Shown: positions 1 through 12,950, counted from the first letter of the stretch. The stretch is DNA of 64,000 nucleotides from Osmia lignaria lignaria (GCF_051020975.1 NC_135035.1:3596001-3660000); one strand, 5' to 3'. Program-made: numbers and translations. Notes: a model not told the origin generated them from the sequence alone.

Positions 1-1476
1 TATATCCCATGTAGATACAGTAACAAGATATTGTTATTAAATGTACATTGATCTGTGGGATCGAATCAGTATATTACGTTATATCTAGTGTAGATATGGT
101 AACAATCACATTGGTACTAAATGTAGGTACATTGATCTGCTGGAATGTATTACTATATGACATGATATCTAATGTAGATGTAGTAATAACCATATTGTTA
201 TTAAATGTACATTGATATGTGGGAATGAGTCAGTATATCACATTATATCGAATGTAGATATAGTACTAATGATATTGTTATTAAATGTACATTGATCTGT
301 TGGAATGTATCTGCATATGATATTACATATCGAATGTGGATATAGTACCAATGATATTGTTATTAAATGTACATTGATCTGCGGGAAGGAATCAGCATAT
401 TACATTATACCTAATGTACATATGGTACTAATGATTTTGGTGTTAATTGTACATTACATATCTAATGTAGATATATTGCTAATGATATTGTTATTAAATG
501 TACATTGATCTGTGGGTAGCAATCAGTATATTATATTACATCCCATGTAGATATCGTAATAATGACATTGGTATTAAATGTAGGTACATTGATCTGTTGG
601 AATGTATCTGCATATGACATTACATATCGAATGTAGATATAGTACTAATGATATTGTTATTAAATGTACATTAATCTGTTGGAATGTATCTGCATATGAC
701 ATTACATATCTAATGTAGACATAGTGCAAATTATATTGTTATTAAATGTACATTGATCTGTGGGAATGAATCAGTATATTACATTATATCTATTGTAGAT
801 ATGGTAATATTGAAATTGGTACTAAATGCACGTACATTGATCTGTTGGAACGAATAAGTATATTACATTATATCAAATGTAGATATAGTACTAATGATAT
901 TGTTATTATATGTACATTGATCTGTGAGAAGTAACCATTATATTACATTATATCGACAGTAGATATAGTGCTAATGATATTGTGATTAAATGTACATTGA
1001 TCTGTGGGAATGAATCAGTATATTACATTATATGAAATGTAGATATACTACTAATGATATTGTTATTAAATGTACAGTGATCTGTGGGACCGAATCATTA
1101 TATTTCATTATATCTAGTGTAGATATGGTAATAATGACATTGGTACTAAATGTAGGTACACTGATCTGTTGGGATGTATCACTATATGACATTATATCTA
1201 ATGTAGGTACAGTAATAATGATATTGTTATTGAATGTACATTGATCTGTGGGAAGGGATCAGTATATTTCATTATATCGAATGTAGATATAGTGCTAATG
1301 ATATTGTTACTAAATGTACATTGACCTGTGGGTAGCAATCAGTATATTACATTATATCTATTGTAGATATGGTAATAATGGCATTGGTACTAAATGTAGG
1401 TACATTGATCTGCTGGAATGTATTACTATATGACATTATATCTAATGTAGATATAGTAATAACGATATTGTTATTA

Positions 1477-1486
1477 AATGTACATT
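1477..1486. repeat. Exemplar 10-bp perfect palindrome at the monomer junction
   Basis: AATGTACATT is its own reverse complement and spans the boundary between two monomers (end TGTAC, start ATT). Most junctions keep it intact. The 84-bp class breaks the left arm (AATGTAGGTACATT), and some copies have AATGAACATT, AATGTACACT or AATGCACATT. It places a TGTACA hexamer about once per monomer. No protein binding can be inferred from sequence alone. Confidence 0.85.
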
Positions 1487-1563
1487 GATCTGTGGGAATG
1501 AGTCAGTATATTACATTATATCGAATGTAGATATAGTACTAATGATATTGTTATTAAATGTAC
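1484..1563 (+). repeat. Exemplar standard monomer, 80 bp
   Basis: This is a clean representative of the commonest class. It runs from ATTGATCTGTGGGA to the last TGTAC before the next ATTGATCTG, exactly 80 bp. In order it holds the only G-rich run (TGTGGG, positions 9-13), the segment ATCAGTATATTACATTATAT, the core AATGTAGATATAG, and the AT-rich tail ATGATATTGTTATTAAATGTAC. Another standard copy lies at 57,230-57,309. Common substitutions are GGGTAGCAATC or GGGATCGAATC for GGGAATGAATC, CTAATG for CGAATG, and GTGCTAATG or GTAATAATG for GTACTAATG. These variants recur in fixed combinations and so mark the higher-order repeats. Confidence 0.95.
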
Positions 1564-1642
1564 ATTGATCTGTGGGTAGCAATCAGTATATTACATTATA
1601 TCCCATGTAGATACAGTAACAAGATATTGTTATTAAATGTAC

Positions 1643-1726
1643 ATTGATCTGTGGGATCGAATCAGTATATTACGTTATATCTAGTGTAGATATGGTAACA
1701 ATCACATTGGTACTAAATGTAGGTAC
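1643..1726 (+). repeat. Exemplar 84-bp monomer class (4-bp insertion)
   Basis: This class ends in GGTACTAAATGTAGGTAC rather than TTATTAAATGTAC, so it carries four extra bases (GTAG) just before the terminal GTAC. A sister form has GCAC instead (CTAAATGCACGTAC, for example near 3,140 and 58,277). The insertion is always linked to CATTGGTAC upstream (ATCACATTGG or ATGACATTGG forms), so it appears to descend from a single event. The next monomer is always of the TTGG, CTGG or TTGC type rather than GGGA, showing tight linkage between neighbouring monomers. Confidence 0.9.
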
Positions 1727-1886
1727 ATTGATCTGCTGGAATGTATTACAATATGACATTATATCTAATGTAGATATAGTAATAACGATATTGTTATTAA
1801 ATGTACATTGATCTGTGGGGATGAGTCAGAATATTACATTATATCGAATGTAGATATAGTACTAATGATATTGATATTAAATGTAC

Positions 1887-1968
1887 ATTGATCTGTTGGA
1901 ATGTATCTGCATATGACATTCCATATCGAATGTGGATATAGTACCAATGATATTGTTATTAAATGTAC
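1887..1968 (+). repeat. Exemplar 82-bp monomer class
   Basis: This variant reads TTGGAATGTATCTGCATATG where the standard copy reads GGGAATGAATCAGTATAT, and then ACATTACATATCGAATGTGG (here with one substitution), giving 82 bp. The class recurs throughout the HORs and is nearly always followed by a GGGAAGGAATC-type 80-bp monomer or a GACCTGTGGG-type copy. It carries two ACATT words 31 bp apart in typical copies, which matters for the origin of the 51-bp class. Confidence 0.9.
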
Positions 1969-1996
1969 ATTGATCTGCGGGAAGGAATCAGTATAT

Positions 1997-2014
1997 TACA
2001 TTATATCTAATGTA
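1997..2014. repeat. Exemplar intra-monomer inverted repeat (7-bp arms, 4-bp loop)
   Basis: TACATTA-TATC-TAATGTA is a perfect 7-bp inverted repeat around a 4-base loop, in the middle of monomers of the CTAATG type. In CGAATG-type monomers the arms shrink to 6 bp (TACATT/AATGTA) around a 6-base loop. It uses the same hexamer as the junction palindrome, so a monomer has two related dyads. Confidence 0.8.
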
Positions 2015-2365
2015 GATATGGTAATAATGATATTGTCATTAAATGCACATTGATCTGTGGGAATGAATCTGTATATGACATTATACCTAATGTAGATATG
2101 GTAATAATGATATTGTTATTAAATGTACATTGATCTGTGGGAATGAATCTGTATATGACATTATATCTAATGCAGATATAGTAATAATGATATTGTTATT
2201 AAATGTACATTGATCTGTGGGAATGAATCTGTATATGACATTATATCTAATGTAGATATAGTAATAATGATATTGTTATTAAATGTACATTGATCTGTGG
2301 GAATGAATCAGTATATTACGTTATATCTAATGTACATATGGTACTAATGATTTTGTTGTTAAATG

Positions 2366-2385
2366 TACATTACATATCTAATGTA
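2366..2385. repeat. Exemplar inverted repeat in the 51-bp class (7-bp arms, 6-bp loop)
   Basis: In the truncated class the junction TACATTA pairs with TAATGTA across the six bases CATATC. The deletion therefore merged the two dyads of the full monomer into one and preserved 7-bp arms when the copy is of the CTAATG type. Structure formation is untested. Confidence 0.75.
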
Positions 2386-5300
2386 GATATAGTAACAAGA
2401 TATTGTTATTAAATGTACATTGATCTGTGGGAATGAATCAGTATATTACGTTATATCAAATGTACATATAGCACTAATGATATTGTTATTATATGTACAT
2501 TGATCTGTGGGATCGAATCAGTATATTACGTTATATCTATTGTAGATATGGTAACAATCACATTGGTACTAAATGTAGGTACATAGATCTGTTGGAATGT
2601 GTCACTATACGACATTACGTCTAATGTAGATATAGTAATAATGATATTGTTATTAAATGTACATTCATCTGTGGGAATGAATCAGTATATTACATTATAT
2701 CGAATGTAGATATAGTGCTAATGATATTGTTACTAAATGTACATTGACCTGTGGGTAGCAATCAGTATATTACATTATATCTATTGTAGATATGGTAATA
2801 ATGGCATTGGTACTAAATGTAGGTACATTGATCTGCTGGAATGTATTACTATATGACATTATATCTAATGTAGATATAGTAATAACGATATTGTTATTAA
2901 ATGTACATTGATCTGTGGGAATTAGTCAGTATATTACATTATATCGAATGTAGATATAGTACTAATGATATTGTTATTAAATGTACATTAATCTGTTGGA
3001 ATGTATCTGCATATGACATTACATATCTAATGTAGACATAGTGCAAATTATATTGTTATTAAATGTACATTGATCTGTGGGAATGAATCAGTATATTACA
3101 TTATATCTATTGTAGATATGGTAATAATGAAATTGGTACTAAATGCACGTACATTGATCTGTTGGAACGAATAAGTATATTACATTATATCAAATGTAGA
3201 TATAGTACTAATGATATTGTTATTATATGTACATTGATCTGTGAGAAGTAACCATTATATTACATTATATCGAAAGTAGATATAGTGCTAATGATATTGT
3301 GATTAAATGTACATTGATCTGTGGGAATGAATCAGTATATTACATTATATGAAATGTAGATATACTACTAATGATATTGTTATTAAATGTACAGTGATCT
3401 GTGGGATCGAATCATTATATTTCATTATATCTAGTGTAGATATGGTAATAATGACATTGGTACTAAATGTAGGTACACTGATCTGTTGGGATGTATCACT
3501 ATATGACATTATATCTAATGTAGGTACAGTAATAATGATATTGTTATTGAATGTACATTGATCTGTGGGAAGGGATCAGTATATTTCATTATATCGAATG
3601 TAGATACAGTAAGAATGATAATTGTTATTTAATGTACATTGATCTGTGGGACGTAATCACCACATTACATTATACCTAACGTAGATATAGTTATAACGAT
3701 ATTGCTATTATATGTACATTGATCTGTGGGAGGGGATCAGTATATTACATTATATGTAATGTAGATATAGTACTAATGATATTGTTATTACATGTACATC
3801 GATCTGTGGGAAGGTATCAGTATATTACATTATATCCAAAGTAGATATAGTATGAATGATAATTGTTATTAAATGTATCTTGATCTGTGGGAATGAATCA
3901 GTATACTACCTTACATCCAACGTAGATATGGTAATAATAATATTGTTATTAATTGTACATTACATATCTAATGTAGATATAGTACGAATGATATTGGTAT
4001 TATATGTACATTGATCTGTGGGAAGGGATCAGTATATTACATTATATCCAATGTACATATAGTAATAATGATATTGTTATTAAATGTACACTGATCTGGG
4101 GGACGTAATCACCACATTACATTATACCTAACGTAGATACAGTTATAACGATATTGCTATTATATGTACATTGATCTGTGGGAAGGGATCAGTATATTTC
4201 ATTATATCGAATGTAGATATAGTGCTAATGATATTGTTATTAAATGAACATTGATCTGTGGGAAGGCATCCGTATATTACATTATATCTAATGTAGATAT
4301 GGTAAAATTGCAATTGTTTTTAAGACTACATTACATACCTAATGTAGATATAGTACGAACGATGTTGTTATTAAATGTACATTGATCTGTGGGACGGAAT
4401 CAGTATATTACATTATATGTAATGTGGATGTAGTACTAATGATATTGTTACTATATGTAGGTTGATCTGTAGGAAGGGATCAGTATATTACATTATATCT
4501 AATGTAGATATAGTACTAATGATATTTTTATTATATGTACATTAATCCTTGGAAGGGAATCCGTATATTACGTTGTAACCGATGTAGATATAGTAATAAC
4601 GATATTGCTATTATATGTACATTGATCTGTGGGAAGGGATCAGTATATTTCATTATATCGAATGTAGATATAGTACGAATGATGTTGTTATTAAATGTAC
4701 ATTGACCTGTGGGAATGAATCAGTATATTACGTTATATCAAAAGTACATATAGCACTAATGATATTGTTATTATATGTACATTGATCTGTGGGATCGAAT
4801 CAGTATATTACGTTATATCTAGTGTAGATATGGTAACAATCACATTGGTACTAAATGTAGGTACATAGATCTGTTGGAATGTATCACTATACGACATTAT
4901 GTCTAATGTGGATATAGTAATAATGATATTGTTATTAAATGTACATTCATCTGTGGGAATGAATCAGTATATTACATTATATCGAATGTAGATATAGTGC
5001 TAATGATATTGTTATTAAATGTACATTGATCTGTTGGAATGTATCTGCATATGACATTACATATCGAATGTGGATATAGTACCAATGATATTGTCATTAA
5101 ATGTACATTGATCGGTGGGAATGAATCTGTATATTTCATTATATCGAATGTAGATGTGGTGCTAATGATATTGTTATTATATGTACATTGATCTGTGGGA
5201 TCGAATCAGTATATTACGTTATATCTAGTGTAGATATGGTAACAATCACATTGGTACTAAATGTAGGTACATAGATCTCTTGGAATTTATCACTATACGA

Positions 5301-6047
5301 CATTATGTCTAATGTAGATATAGTAATAATGATATTGTTATTGAATGTACATTCATCTGTGGGAATGAATCAGTATATTACATTATATCGAATGTAGATA
5401 TAGTGCTAATGATATTGTTACTAAATGTACATTGACCTGTGGGTAGCAATCAGTATATTACGTTATATCTATTGTAGATATGGTAATAATGACATTGGTA
5501 CTAAATGTAGGTACATTGATCCGCTGGAATGTATTACTATATGACATTATATCTAATGTAGATATAGTAATAACGATATTGTTATTAAATGTACATTGAT
5601 CTGTGGGAATGAGTCAGTATATTACATTATATCGAATGTAGATATAGTACTGATGATATTGTTATTAAATGTACATTGATCTGTTGGAATGTATCTGCAT
5701 ATGACATTACATATCGAATGTGGATATAGTACCAATGATGTTGTTATTAAATGTACATTGATCTGCGGGAAGGAATCAGTATATTACATTATATCTAATG
5801 TAGATACGGTAATAATGATATTGTCATTAAATGTACATTGATCTGTGGGAATGAATCTGTATATGGCATTACACCTAATGCAGATATGGTAATAATGATA
5901 TTGTTATTGAATGTACACTACATATCTAATGTAAATATAGTAATAATGATATTGTTATTAAATGCACATTGATCTGTGGGAATGAATCAGTATATTACAT
6001 TGTCTCTAATGTAGATATGGTAATAATGATATTGATACGAAGTGTAC

Positions 6048-6098
6048 ATTACATATCTGATGTAGATATAGTACTAATGATATTGTTATTATATGTAC
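6048..6098 (+). repeat. Exemplar 51-bp truncated monomer
   Basis: Here TGTACATT passes directly into ACATATCTGATGTAG, skipping the GATCTGTGGG...CAGTATATT half of the monomer. The copy is 51 bp long. The class occurs dozens of times across the window, often next to monomers with GGTAATAATGATTTTG or ATTAATTGTA ends. A 50-bp relative with the one-base-shorter GTAACAAGATATTG form is at 2,369-2,418. The size equals the 82-bp class minus 31 bp. Confidence 0.9.
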
Positions 6099-6178
6099 AT
6101 AGATCTGTGGGAATGTATCAGTATATCACATTATATGGAATGTACAAATAGTGCTAATGATATTGTTATTAAATGTAC

Positions 6179-6257
6179 ATTGATCTGTGGGTAGCAATCA
6201 GTATATGACATTATATCTAATGTAGATATAGTAATAATGATATTGTTAATAATGTAC
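6179..6257 (+). repeat. Exemplar 79-bp monomer
   Basis: This is a GGGTAGCAATC-type copy whose tail is GTTAATAATGTAC instead of GTTATTAAATGTAC, so one base is missing. The same copy and its neighbours recur at 9,335, 11,400, 13,250, 23,775, 31,300, 34,455 and elsewhere, always in the same local order. A second independent 79-bp form has GTAACAAGATATTG in place of GTACTAATGATATTG, for example near 1,610 and 15,460. Confidence 0.85.
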
Positions 6258-6373
6258 ATTGATCTGTGGGAATGAATCTATAAATTACATTGTATCGAAT
6301 GTAGATATAGTGCTAATGATATTGTTATTAAATGTACATTGATCTGTGGGTAGCAATCAGTATATTACATTAT

Positions 6374-9300
6374 ATGAAATGTAGATATACTACTAATGAT
6401 ATTGCTATTAAATGTACAGTGATCTGTTGGATCGAATCATTATATTTCATTATATCTAGTGTAGATATGGTAATAATGACATTGGTACTAAATGTAGGTA
6501 CACTGATCTGTTGGGATGTATCACTATATGACATTATATCTAATGTAGGTACAGTAATAATGATATTGTTATTGAATGTACATTGATCTGTGGGAAGGGA
6601 TCAGTATATTTCATTATATCGAATGTAGATACAGTAAGAATGATAATTGTTATTTCATGTACATTGATCTGTGGGACGTAATCACCACATTACATTATAA
6701 CTAACGTAGATATAGTTATAACGATATTGCTATTATATGTACATTGATCTGTGGGAGGGGATCAGTATATTACATTATATGTAATGTAGATATAGTACTA
6801 ATGATATTGTTATTACATGTACATCGATCTGTGGGAAGGTATCAGTATATTACATTATATCCAAAGTAGATATAGTATGAATGATAGTTGTTATTAAATG
6901 TATCTTGATCTGTGGGAATGAATCAGTATACTACCTTACATCCAACGTAGATATGGTAATAATAATATTGTTATTAATTGTACATTACATATCTAATGTA
7001 GATATAGTACGAATGATATTGGTATTATATGTACATTGATCTGTGGGAAGGGATCAGTATATTACATTATATCCAATGTACATATAGTAATAATGATATT
7101 GTTATTAAATGTACACTGATCTGGGGGACGTAATCACCACATTACATTATACCTAACGTAGATACAGTTATAACGATATTGCTATTATATGTACATTGAT
7201 CTGTGGGAAGGGATCAGTATATTTCATTATATCGAATGTAGATATAGTGCTAATGATATTGTTATTAAATGAACATTGATCTGTGGGAAGGCATCCGTAT
7301 ATTACATTATATCTAATGTAGATATGGTAAAATTGCAATTGTTTTTAAGACTACATTACATACCTAATGTAGATATAGTACGAACGATGTTGTTATTAAA
7401 TGTACATTGATCTGTGGGACGGAATCAGTATATTACATTATATGTAATGTGGATGTAGTACTAATGATATTGTTACTATATGTAGGTTGATCTGTAGGAA
7501 GGGATCAGTATATTACATTATATCTAATGTAGATATAGTACTAATGATATTGTTATTATATGTACATTAATCCTTGGAAGGGAATCCGTATATTACGTTG
7601 TAACCGATGTAGATATAGTAATAACGATATTGCTATTATATGTACATTGATCTGTGGGAAGGGATCAGTATATTTCATTATATCGAATGTAGATATAGTA
7701 CGAATGATGTTGTTATTAAATGTACATTGACCTGTGGGAATGAATCAGTATATTACGTTATATCAAAAGTACATATAGCACTAATGATATTGTTATTATA
7801 TGTACATTGTTCTGTGGGATCGAATCAGTATATTACGTTATATCTAGTGTAGATATGGTAACAATCACATTGGTACTAAATGTAGGTACATAGATCTGTT
7901 GGAATGTATCACTATACGACATTATGTCTAATGTGGATATAGTAATAATGATATTGTTATTAAATGTACATTCATCTGTGGGAATGAATCAGTATATTAC
8001 ATTATATCGAATGTAGATATAGTGCTAATGATATTGTTATTAAATGTACATTGATCTGTTGGAATGTATCTGCATATGACATTACATATCGAATGTGGAT
8101 ATAGTACCAATGATATTGTCATTAAATGTACATTGATCGGTGGGAATGAATCTGTATAATTCATTATATCGAATGTAGATGTGGTGCTAATGATATTGTT
8201 ATTATATGTACATTGATCTGTGGGATCGAATCAGTATATTACGTTATATCTAGTGCAGATATGGTAACAATCACATTGGTACTAAATGTAGGTACATAGA
8301 TCTCTTGGAATTTATCACTATACGACATTATGTCTAATGTAGATATAGTAATAATGATATTGTTATTGAATGTACATTCATCTGTGGGAATGAATCAGTA
8401 TATTACATTATATCGAATGTAGATATAGTGCTAATGATATTGTTACTAAATGTACATTGACCTGTGGGTAGCAATCAGTATATTACGTTATATCTATTGT
8501 AGATATGGTAATAATGACATTGGTACTAAATGTAGGTACATTGATCCGCTGGAATGTATTACTATATGACATTATATCTAATGTAGATATAGTAATAACG
8601 ATATTGTTATTAAATGTACATTGATCTGTGGGAATGAGTCAGTATATTACATTATATCGAATGTAGATATAGTACTGATGATATTGTTATTAAATGTACA
8701 TTGATCTGTTGGAATGTATCTGCATATGACATTACATATCGAATGTGGATATAGTACCAATGATGTTGTTATTAAATGTACATTGATCTGCGGGAAGGAA
8801 TCAGTATATTACATTATATCTAATGTAGATACGGTAATAATGATATTGTCATTAAATGTACATTGATCTGTGGGAATGAATCTGTATATGGCATTACACC
8901 TAATGTAGATATGGTAATAATGATATTGTTATTGAATGTACACTACATATCTAATGTAGATATAGTACCAATGATATTGTTATTACATGTACATTGATCT
9001 GTGGGAATGAATCAGTATATTACATTATATGGAACGTTGATATGGTAATAATGATTTTGTTGTTAAATGTACACTACATATCTAATGTAAATATAGTAAT
9101 AATGATATTGTTATTAAATGCACATTGATCTGTGGGAATGAATCAGTATATTACATTGTCTCTAATGTAGATATGGTAATAATGATATTGATACGAAGTG
9201 TACATTACATATCTGATGTAGATATAGTACTAATGATATTGTTATTATATGTACATAGATCTGTGGGAATGTATCAGTATATCACATTATATGGAATGTA

Positions 9301-9529
9301 CAAATAGTGCTAATGATATTGTTATTAAATGTACATTGATCTGTGGGTAGCAATCAGTATATGACATTATATCTAATGTAGATATAGTAATAATGATATT
9401 GTTAATAATGTACATTGATCTGTGGGAATGAATCTATAAATTACATTGTATCGAATGTAGATATAGTGCTAATGATATTGTTATTAAATGTACATTGATC
9501 TGTGGGTAGCAATCAGTATATTACATTAT
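6374..9529 (+). repeat. 3,156-bp higher-order repeat, copy 2 (complete)
   Basis: This is the complete 3,156-bp unit. It matches copy 1 with only scattered base differences, for example TATAACTAACG against TATACCTAACG near 6,700 and AGTGCAG against AGTGTAG near 8,252. Offset by 25,115 bp, about 5,969-9,690 also matches about 31,084-34,805, so the same unit was copied into the 12-kb duplicated block. Offset by 19,949 bp, about 8,200-9,290 matches about 28,150-29,240. Confidence 0.87.
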
Positions 9530-10325
9530 ATGAAATGTAGATATACTACTAATGATATTGTTATTAAATGTACAGTGATCTGTGGGATCGAATCATTATA
9601 TTTCATTATATCTAGTGTAGATATGGTAATAATGACATTGGTACTAAATGTAGGTACACTGATCTGTTGGGATGTATCACTATATGACATTATATGTAAT
9701 GTAGATATAGTACTAATGATATTGTTATTACATGTACATCGATCTGTGGGAAGGTATCAGTATATTACATTATATCCAAAGTAGATATAGTATGAATGAT
9801 AATTGTTATTAAATGTATCTTGATCTGTGGGAATGAATCAGTATACTACCTTACATCCAACGTAGATATGGTAATAATAATATTGTTATTAATTGTACAT
9901 TACATATCTAATGTAGATATAGTACGAATGATATTGGTATTATATGTACATTGATCTGTGGGAAGGGATCAGTATATTACATTATATCCAATGTACATAT
10001 AGTAATAATGATATTGTTATTAAATGTACACTGATCTGGGGGACGTAATCACCACATTACATTATACCTAACGTAGATACAGTTATAACGATATTGCTAT
10101 TATATGTACATTGATCTGTGGGAAGGAATCAGTATATTTCATTATATCGAATGTAGATATAGTGCTAATGATATTGTTATTAAATGAACATTGATCTGTG
10201 GGAAGGCATCCGTATATTACATTATATCTAATGTAGATATGGTAAAATTGAAATTGTTTTTAAGACTACATTACATACCTAATGTAGATATAGTACGAAT
10301 GATGTTGTTATTAAATGTACATTGA
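9530..10325 (+). repeat. 3,156-bp higher-order repeat, copy 3 (truncated, 241 bp deleted)
   Basis: It starts like copy 2, but at about 9,696 jumps from TATATGACATTATAT into GTAATGTAGATATAG, skipping three monomers (80 + 81 + 80 = 241 bp). It then follows the HOR until about 10,325, where it changes to a GAATGAATCACTATATTGC monomer not found at the corresponding place in copies 1 and 2. Confidence 0.8.
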
Positions 10326-12950
10326 TCTGTGGGAATGAATCACTATATTGCATTATATCGAATGTAGATATAGTACCAATGCTATTGTAATTCAATGTAA
10401 ATTGATCTGGGGGAAGGAATCAGTATATTACATTATGTCCAACGCAGATATATTAATAATGGCATTGTTTGTAAATGTATATTACATATCAAATGTAGAT
10501 ATAGTACTAATAATATTGTTATTAAATGTACATTGATCTGAGGGAATGAATCAGTATATTACGTTATATCAAATGTACATATAGCACTAATGATATTGTT
10601 ATTATATGTACATTGATCTGTGGGATCGAATCAGTATATTACGTTATATCTAGTGTAGATATGGTAACAATCACATTGGTACTAAATGTAGGTACATAGA
10701 TCTGTTGGAATGTGTCACTATACGACATTACGTCTATTGTAGATATAGTAATAATGATATTGTTATTAAATGTACATTCATCTGTGGGAATGAATCAGTA
10801 TATTACATTATATCGAATGTAGATATAGTGCTAATGATATTGTTACTAAATGTACATTGACCTGTGGGTAGCAATCAGTATATTACATTATATCTATTGT
10901 AGATATGGTAATAATGACATTGGTACTAAATGTAGGTACATTGATCTGCTGGAATGTATTACTATATGACATTATATCTAATGTAGATATAGTAATAACG
11001 ATATTGTTATTAAATGTACATTGATCTGTGGGAATGAGTCAGTATATTACATTATATCGAATGTAGATATAGTGCTAATGATATTGTTACTAAATGTACA
11101 TTGACCTGTTGGTAGCAATCAGTATATTACATTATATCTAGTGTAGATATGGCAATAATGACATCGGTACTAAATGTAGGTACATTGATCTGTTGCAATG
11201 TATCAGTATATTACATTATATCTAATGTAGATATGGTGATAATGATATTGATACGAAATGTACATTACAAATCTATTGTAGATATAGTACTAATGATATT
11301 GTTATTATATGTTCATAGATCTGTGGGAATGAATCAGTATATCACATTATATGGAATGTACAAATAGTGCTCATGATATTGTTATTAAATGTACATTGAT
11401 CTGTGGGTAGCAATCAGTATATGACATTATATCTAATGTAGATACAGTAATAATGATATTGTTAATAATGTACATTGATCTGTTGGAATGAATCTATAAA
11501 TTACATTGTATCGAATGTAGATATAGTGCTAATGATATTGTTATTAAATGTACATTGATCTGTGGGTAGCAATCAGTATATTACAATATATCCCATGTAG
11601 ATATAGTAACAAGATATTGTTATTAAATGTACATTGATCTGTGGGAATGAATCAGTATATTACGTTATATAAAATGCACATATAGCACTAATGATATTGT
11701 TATTATATGTACATTGATCTGTGGGATCGAATCAGTATATTACGTTATATCTAGTGTATATATGGTAACAGTCACATTGGTACTAAATGTAGGTACAAAG
11801 ATCTGTTGGAATGTATCACTATACGACATTATGTCTAATGTAGATATAGTAATAATGATATTGTTATTAAATGTACATTGATCTGTGGGAATGAGTCAGT
11901 ATATTACATTATATCGAATGCAGATATAGTACTAATGATATTGTTATTAAATGTACATTGATCTGTTGGAATGTATCTGCATATGACATTACATATCGAA
12001 TGTGGATATAGTACCAATGATATTGTTATTAAATGTACATTGATCTGTGGGAAGGAATCAGTATATTACATTATATCGAATGTAGATGTGGTGCTAATGA
12101 GATTGTTATTATATGTACATTGATCTGTGGGATCGAATCAGTATATTACGTTATATCTAGTGTAGATATGGTAACAATTACATTGGTACTATATGTAGGT
12201 ACATAGATCTGTTGGAATGTATCACTATACGACATTATGTCTAATGTAGATATAGTAATAATGATATTGTTATTAAATGTACATTGATCTGTGGGAATGA
12301 GTCAGCATATTACATTATATCGAATGATGATATAGTACTAATGATATTGTTATTAAATGTACATTGATCTGTTGGAATGTATCTGCATATGACATCACAT
12401 ATCGAATGTGGATATAGTACCAATGATATTGTTATTAAATGTACATTGATCTGTGGGAAGGAATCAGTATATTACATTATATCTAATGTAGATATGGTAA
12501 TAATGATATTGTCATTAAATGTACATTGATCTGTGGGAATGAATCTGTATATTTCATTATATCGAATGTAGATGTGGTGCTAATGATATTGTTATTATAT
12601 GTACATTGATCTGTGGGATCGAATCAGTATATTACGTTATATCTAGTGTAGATATGGTAACAATCACATTGGTACTAAATGTAGGTACATTGATCTGTTG
12701 GAATGTATCTGCATATGACATTACATATCGAATGTAGATATAGTACTAATGATATTGTTGTTAAATTTACATTGATCTGTAGGTAGTAATCAGTATATTA
12801 CATTATATCTAATGTAGATATGGTGATAATGATATTGTTATTAAATGTACATTACATATCGAATGTAGATACAGTACTACTGATATTGTTATTAAATGTA
12901 CATTGATCTGTGGGTAGTAATCAGTATATTGCAATATATCTAATGTAGAT
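10326..12950 (+). repeat. Mosaic satellite domain between two HOR blocks
   Basis: There is no simple internal period. The segment 10,326-10,536 contains the rare monomers with AATTCAATGTAAATTGATCTGG and ATGTCCAACGCAGATATATT. These recur at 24,763-24,973 and, in the 2,740-bp unit, at about 59,520-59,727 and 62,260-62,467. The remainder is 80, 82, 84 and 51-bp copies. The domain is repeated with offset 14,437 bp up to about 12,178 and with offset 13,951 bp from about 12,664. Confidence 0.75.

Larger units (their letters stand above)
1..3328 (+). repeat. Left mosaic domain with overlapping small duplications
   Basis: Three offset alignments cover much of this stretch. About 1-400 matches 1,597-1,996 (offset 1,596 bp). 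About 620-1,278 matches 2,937-3,595 (offset 2,317 bp). A stretch around 1,279-1,470 matches about 2,702-2,900 (offset 1,423 bp). The left end starts in mid-monomer, so the array continues to the left. Positions about 2,030-2,300 hold consecutive, nearly uniform 80-bp copies of the GAATCTGTATATGACATTAT type, a local monomeric run without higher-order structure. Confidence 0.75.
3349..6373 (+). repeat. 3,156-bp higher-order repeat, copy 1 (131 bp deleted)
   Basis: Phased on the ATGAAATGTAGATATACTAC landmark, this unit aligns with 6,374-9,529 at an offset of 3,025 bp up to about 5,910, and of 3,156 bp after that. The 131-bp difference is one 51-bp plus one 80-bp monomer (the pair with GTACCAATG and GGAACGTTGATATGG) missing from this copy. 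The unit includes a divergent monomer with GGTAAAATTGCAATTGTTTT and TAAGACTACATTACATACC at about 4,300-4,345, a useful marker. Confidence 0.85.

Noticed and set aside
3170..3190. CENP-B box-like motif around TTGGAACGAATAAGT
   Set aside because: The reverse complement has TTCG followed by an A at the right spacing, but lacks the required CGGG half, and it occurs only in a minority variant of the 84-bp linked monomer.
4300..4350. Possible insertion of foreign sequence at GGTAAAATTGCAATTGTTTT and TAAGACTACATTACATACC
   Set aside because: It aligns as a divergent monomer end followed by a 51-bp class copy, keeps the flanking register, and recurs at the same place in every 3,156-bp unit.
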